Assembly (NCBI RefSeq): GCF_024584805.1
Contig: NZ_CP075715.1
Location: forward strand, 1,724,001 to 1,788,000
Direction of reading: 5' to 3'
DNA length: 64,000 nucleotides
DNA from: Streptomyces sp. FIT100
GTDB taxonomy: Bacteria > Actinomycetota > Actinomycetes > Streptomycetales > Streptomycetaceae
The translations under genes were made by a program, and so were the position numbers. A model generated the notes under the pieces. That model searched no databases. It was not told the origin of the DNA and worked only from the letters and a program-made list of their open reading frames with translations. This document shows positions 63,408 through 64,000 of this stretch, in pieces. The first letter of the stretch is position 1, and the number at the start of each line of letters is the position of its first letter.

Positions 63408-64000
63408 TCAGGCGCGCGCCAGCGCGCCGATCTCCGCCGGGGACAGCGCACGGTTGAACACGCGGAAGTCGTCGACCGCGCCGTGCAGGTACGGGTGCGT
63501 GGCGTTCTGCGAACGCCCCAGGTAGTTGCGGGTGGTGGCGCCGAGCAGCAGCGGGCTCATCACCAGCGCGTCGTTGCGGCCGGCCTCGGCCCCGTCGACG
63601 TACAGCACCCCGGTGCCGCCGCCCGTACGGTCGCCGGGACCGCCCGCGAGCGTCAGCGCGACATGGGTCCAGCGGCCCTGCGGCAGGGGTCCCGGGGCGT
63701 CGATGACGTCCTCGCCGTCCATGCCGGAGATCTTCAGGGCGGCACGGGCCCTGCCCGAGCCGGTGCGCGGGGTCAGGAAGACGTATGTGCTCTTGTGGAA
63801 GCCGAGGTCGAAGACGCGGGCCGAGTTGGTGAGCGTGTCCACCCGCACCCAGGCGCCGAGGGTCAGCTCGGTCAGTCCGGTGATCAGACCGGGCGGCAGC
63901 GCCACGTGCCCGTCCACGCCGTCGAGTTCGACGCCGTCCGACGCCCATCGTGCGCCCCCGGCCAGGGTCGCGGCGGGGAACGTCCCGGTGGCGTCGGCGC
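63408..64000 (-). CDS. C-terminal LamG domain of an exported protein (runs off the window)
   Basis: The last 197 residues of a larger protein are visible, open to base 64000 in frame. They form one LamG/concanavalin-like domain: VELDGVDGHVALPPGLI, LTLGAWVRVDTLTNSARVFDLG, RWTHVALTLAGG, GVLYVDGAEAGRND, and the ending HGAVDDFRVFNRALSPAEIGALARA. Such domains close many secreted Streptomyces glycoside hydrolases (for example beta-L-arabinofuranosidase-type enzymes), but the catalytic part is not in view. The GH106 gene starts 42 bases further on, same strand. Confidence 0.85.
   Translation of the reverse strand, partial: ADATGTFPAATLAGGARWASDGVELDGVDGHVALPPGLITGLTELTLGAWVRVDTLTNSARVFDLGFHKSTYVFLTPRTGSGRARAALKISGMDGEDVIDAPGPLPQGRWTHVALTLAGGPGDRTGGGTGVLYVDGAEAGRNDALVMSPLLLGATTRNYLGRSQNATHPYLHGAVDDFRVFNRALSPAEIGALARA

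Overview
The window is a high-GC actinobacterial chromosome segment, almost certainly Streptomyces. The signs are strong third-position GC with long antisense open frames, GTG starts, four-base stop/start overlaps, twin-arginine and lipoprotein signals, a Streptomyces-type trypsin and a Streptomyces-type secreted RNase. From memory, the run polA, branched-chain amino acid transporter, ANTAR regulator, tRNA-Leu, pyruvate kinase and 5'-nucleotidase follows the order seen in other Streptomyces core chromosomes. It carries about 47 protein genes, one tRNA and one clear pseudogene.

Layout. 1-7344: the 5' part of polA (minus), a molybdopterin oxidoreductase with a hotdog thioesterase, a 179-bp inverted-repeat element between convergent genes, a secreted S15 peptidase and two small unknown genes. 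7557-13441: a complete branched-chain amino acid ABC transporter operon (livJHMGF) with an enlarged LivM and an acidic tail on LivG, closed by a perfect 48-bp palindromic terminator. 13566-19230: ANTAR response regulator, tRNA-Leu(CAA), a broken LAGLIDADG-like gene, pyruvate kinase, a SIMPL-domain protein and an exported nucleotidase. 19224-25315: an orphan pair resembling siderophore DesA/DesB (amino-acid decarboxylase plus N-hydroxylase), aminopeptidase N and chorismate mutase. 25327-31946: an AraC regulator divergent from a GH35 beta-galactosidase, a trypsin (sprT), an HExxH/zinc-ribbon protein and an ankyrin/HEAT-like protein.

32046-39984 reads as a self-contained phosphonate (2-aminoethylphosphonate-like) utilisation locus: ABC transporter, HAD hydrolase and GntR/UTRA regulator on the plus strand, and a PhnY*/PhnZ-type oxidative C-P cleavage pair with a GNAT gene on the minus strand. 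The same operator pattern, GTTGT-N4-ACAAC, lies in front of both outer operons, so one regulator probably controls import and breakdown together.

40141-64000: a secreted RNase Sa-like enzyme, then an L-rhamnose utilisation locus. A minus-strand operon encodes the ABC importer (rhaT-P-Q-S), mutarotase (rhaM) and two tandem paralogous LacI regulators. A divergent plus-strand series encodes isomerase (rhaI), a fused aldolase-dehydrogenase (rhaD), kinase (rhaB) and LutABC, taking rhamnose to dihydroxyacetone phosphate and, through lactaldehyde and lactate, to pyruvate. Both directions start from a 210-bp region with two matching promoter/operator modules. Beyond a terminator lie two secreted alpha-L-rhamnosidases (GH78 and GH106 types) and the LamG end of another exported protein that runs out of the window. 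Together they suggest saprophytic use of plant rhamnose polymers.
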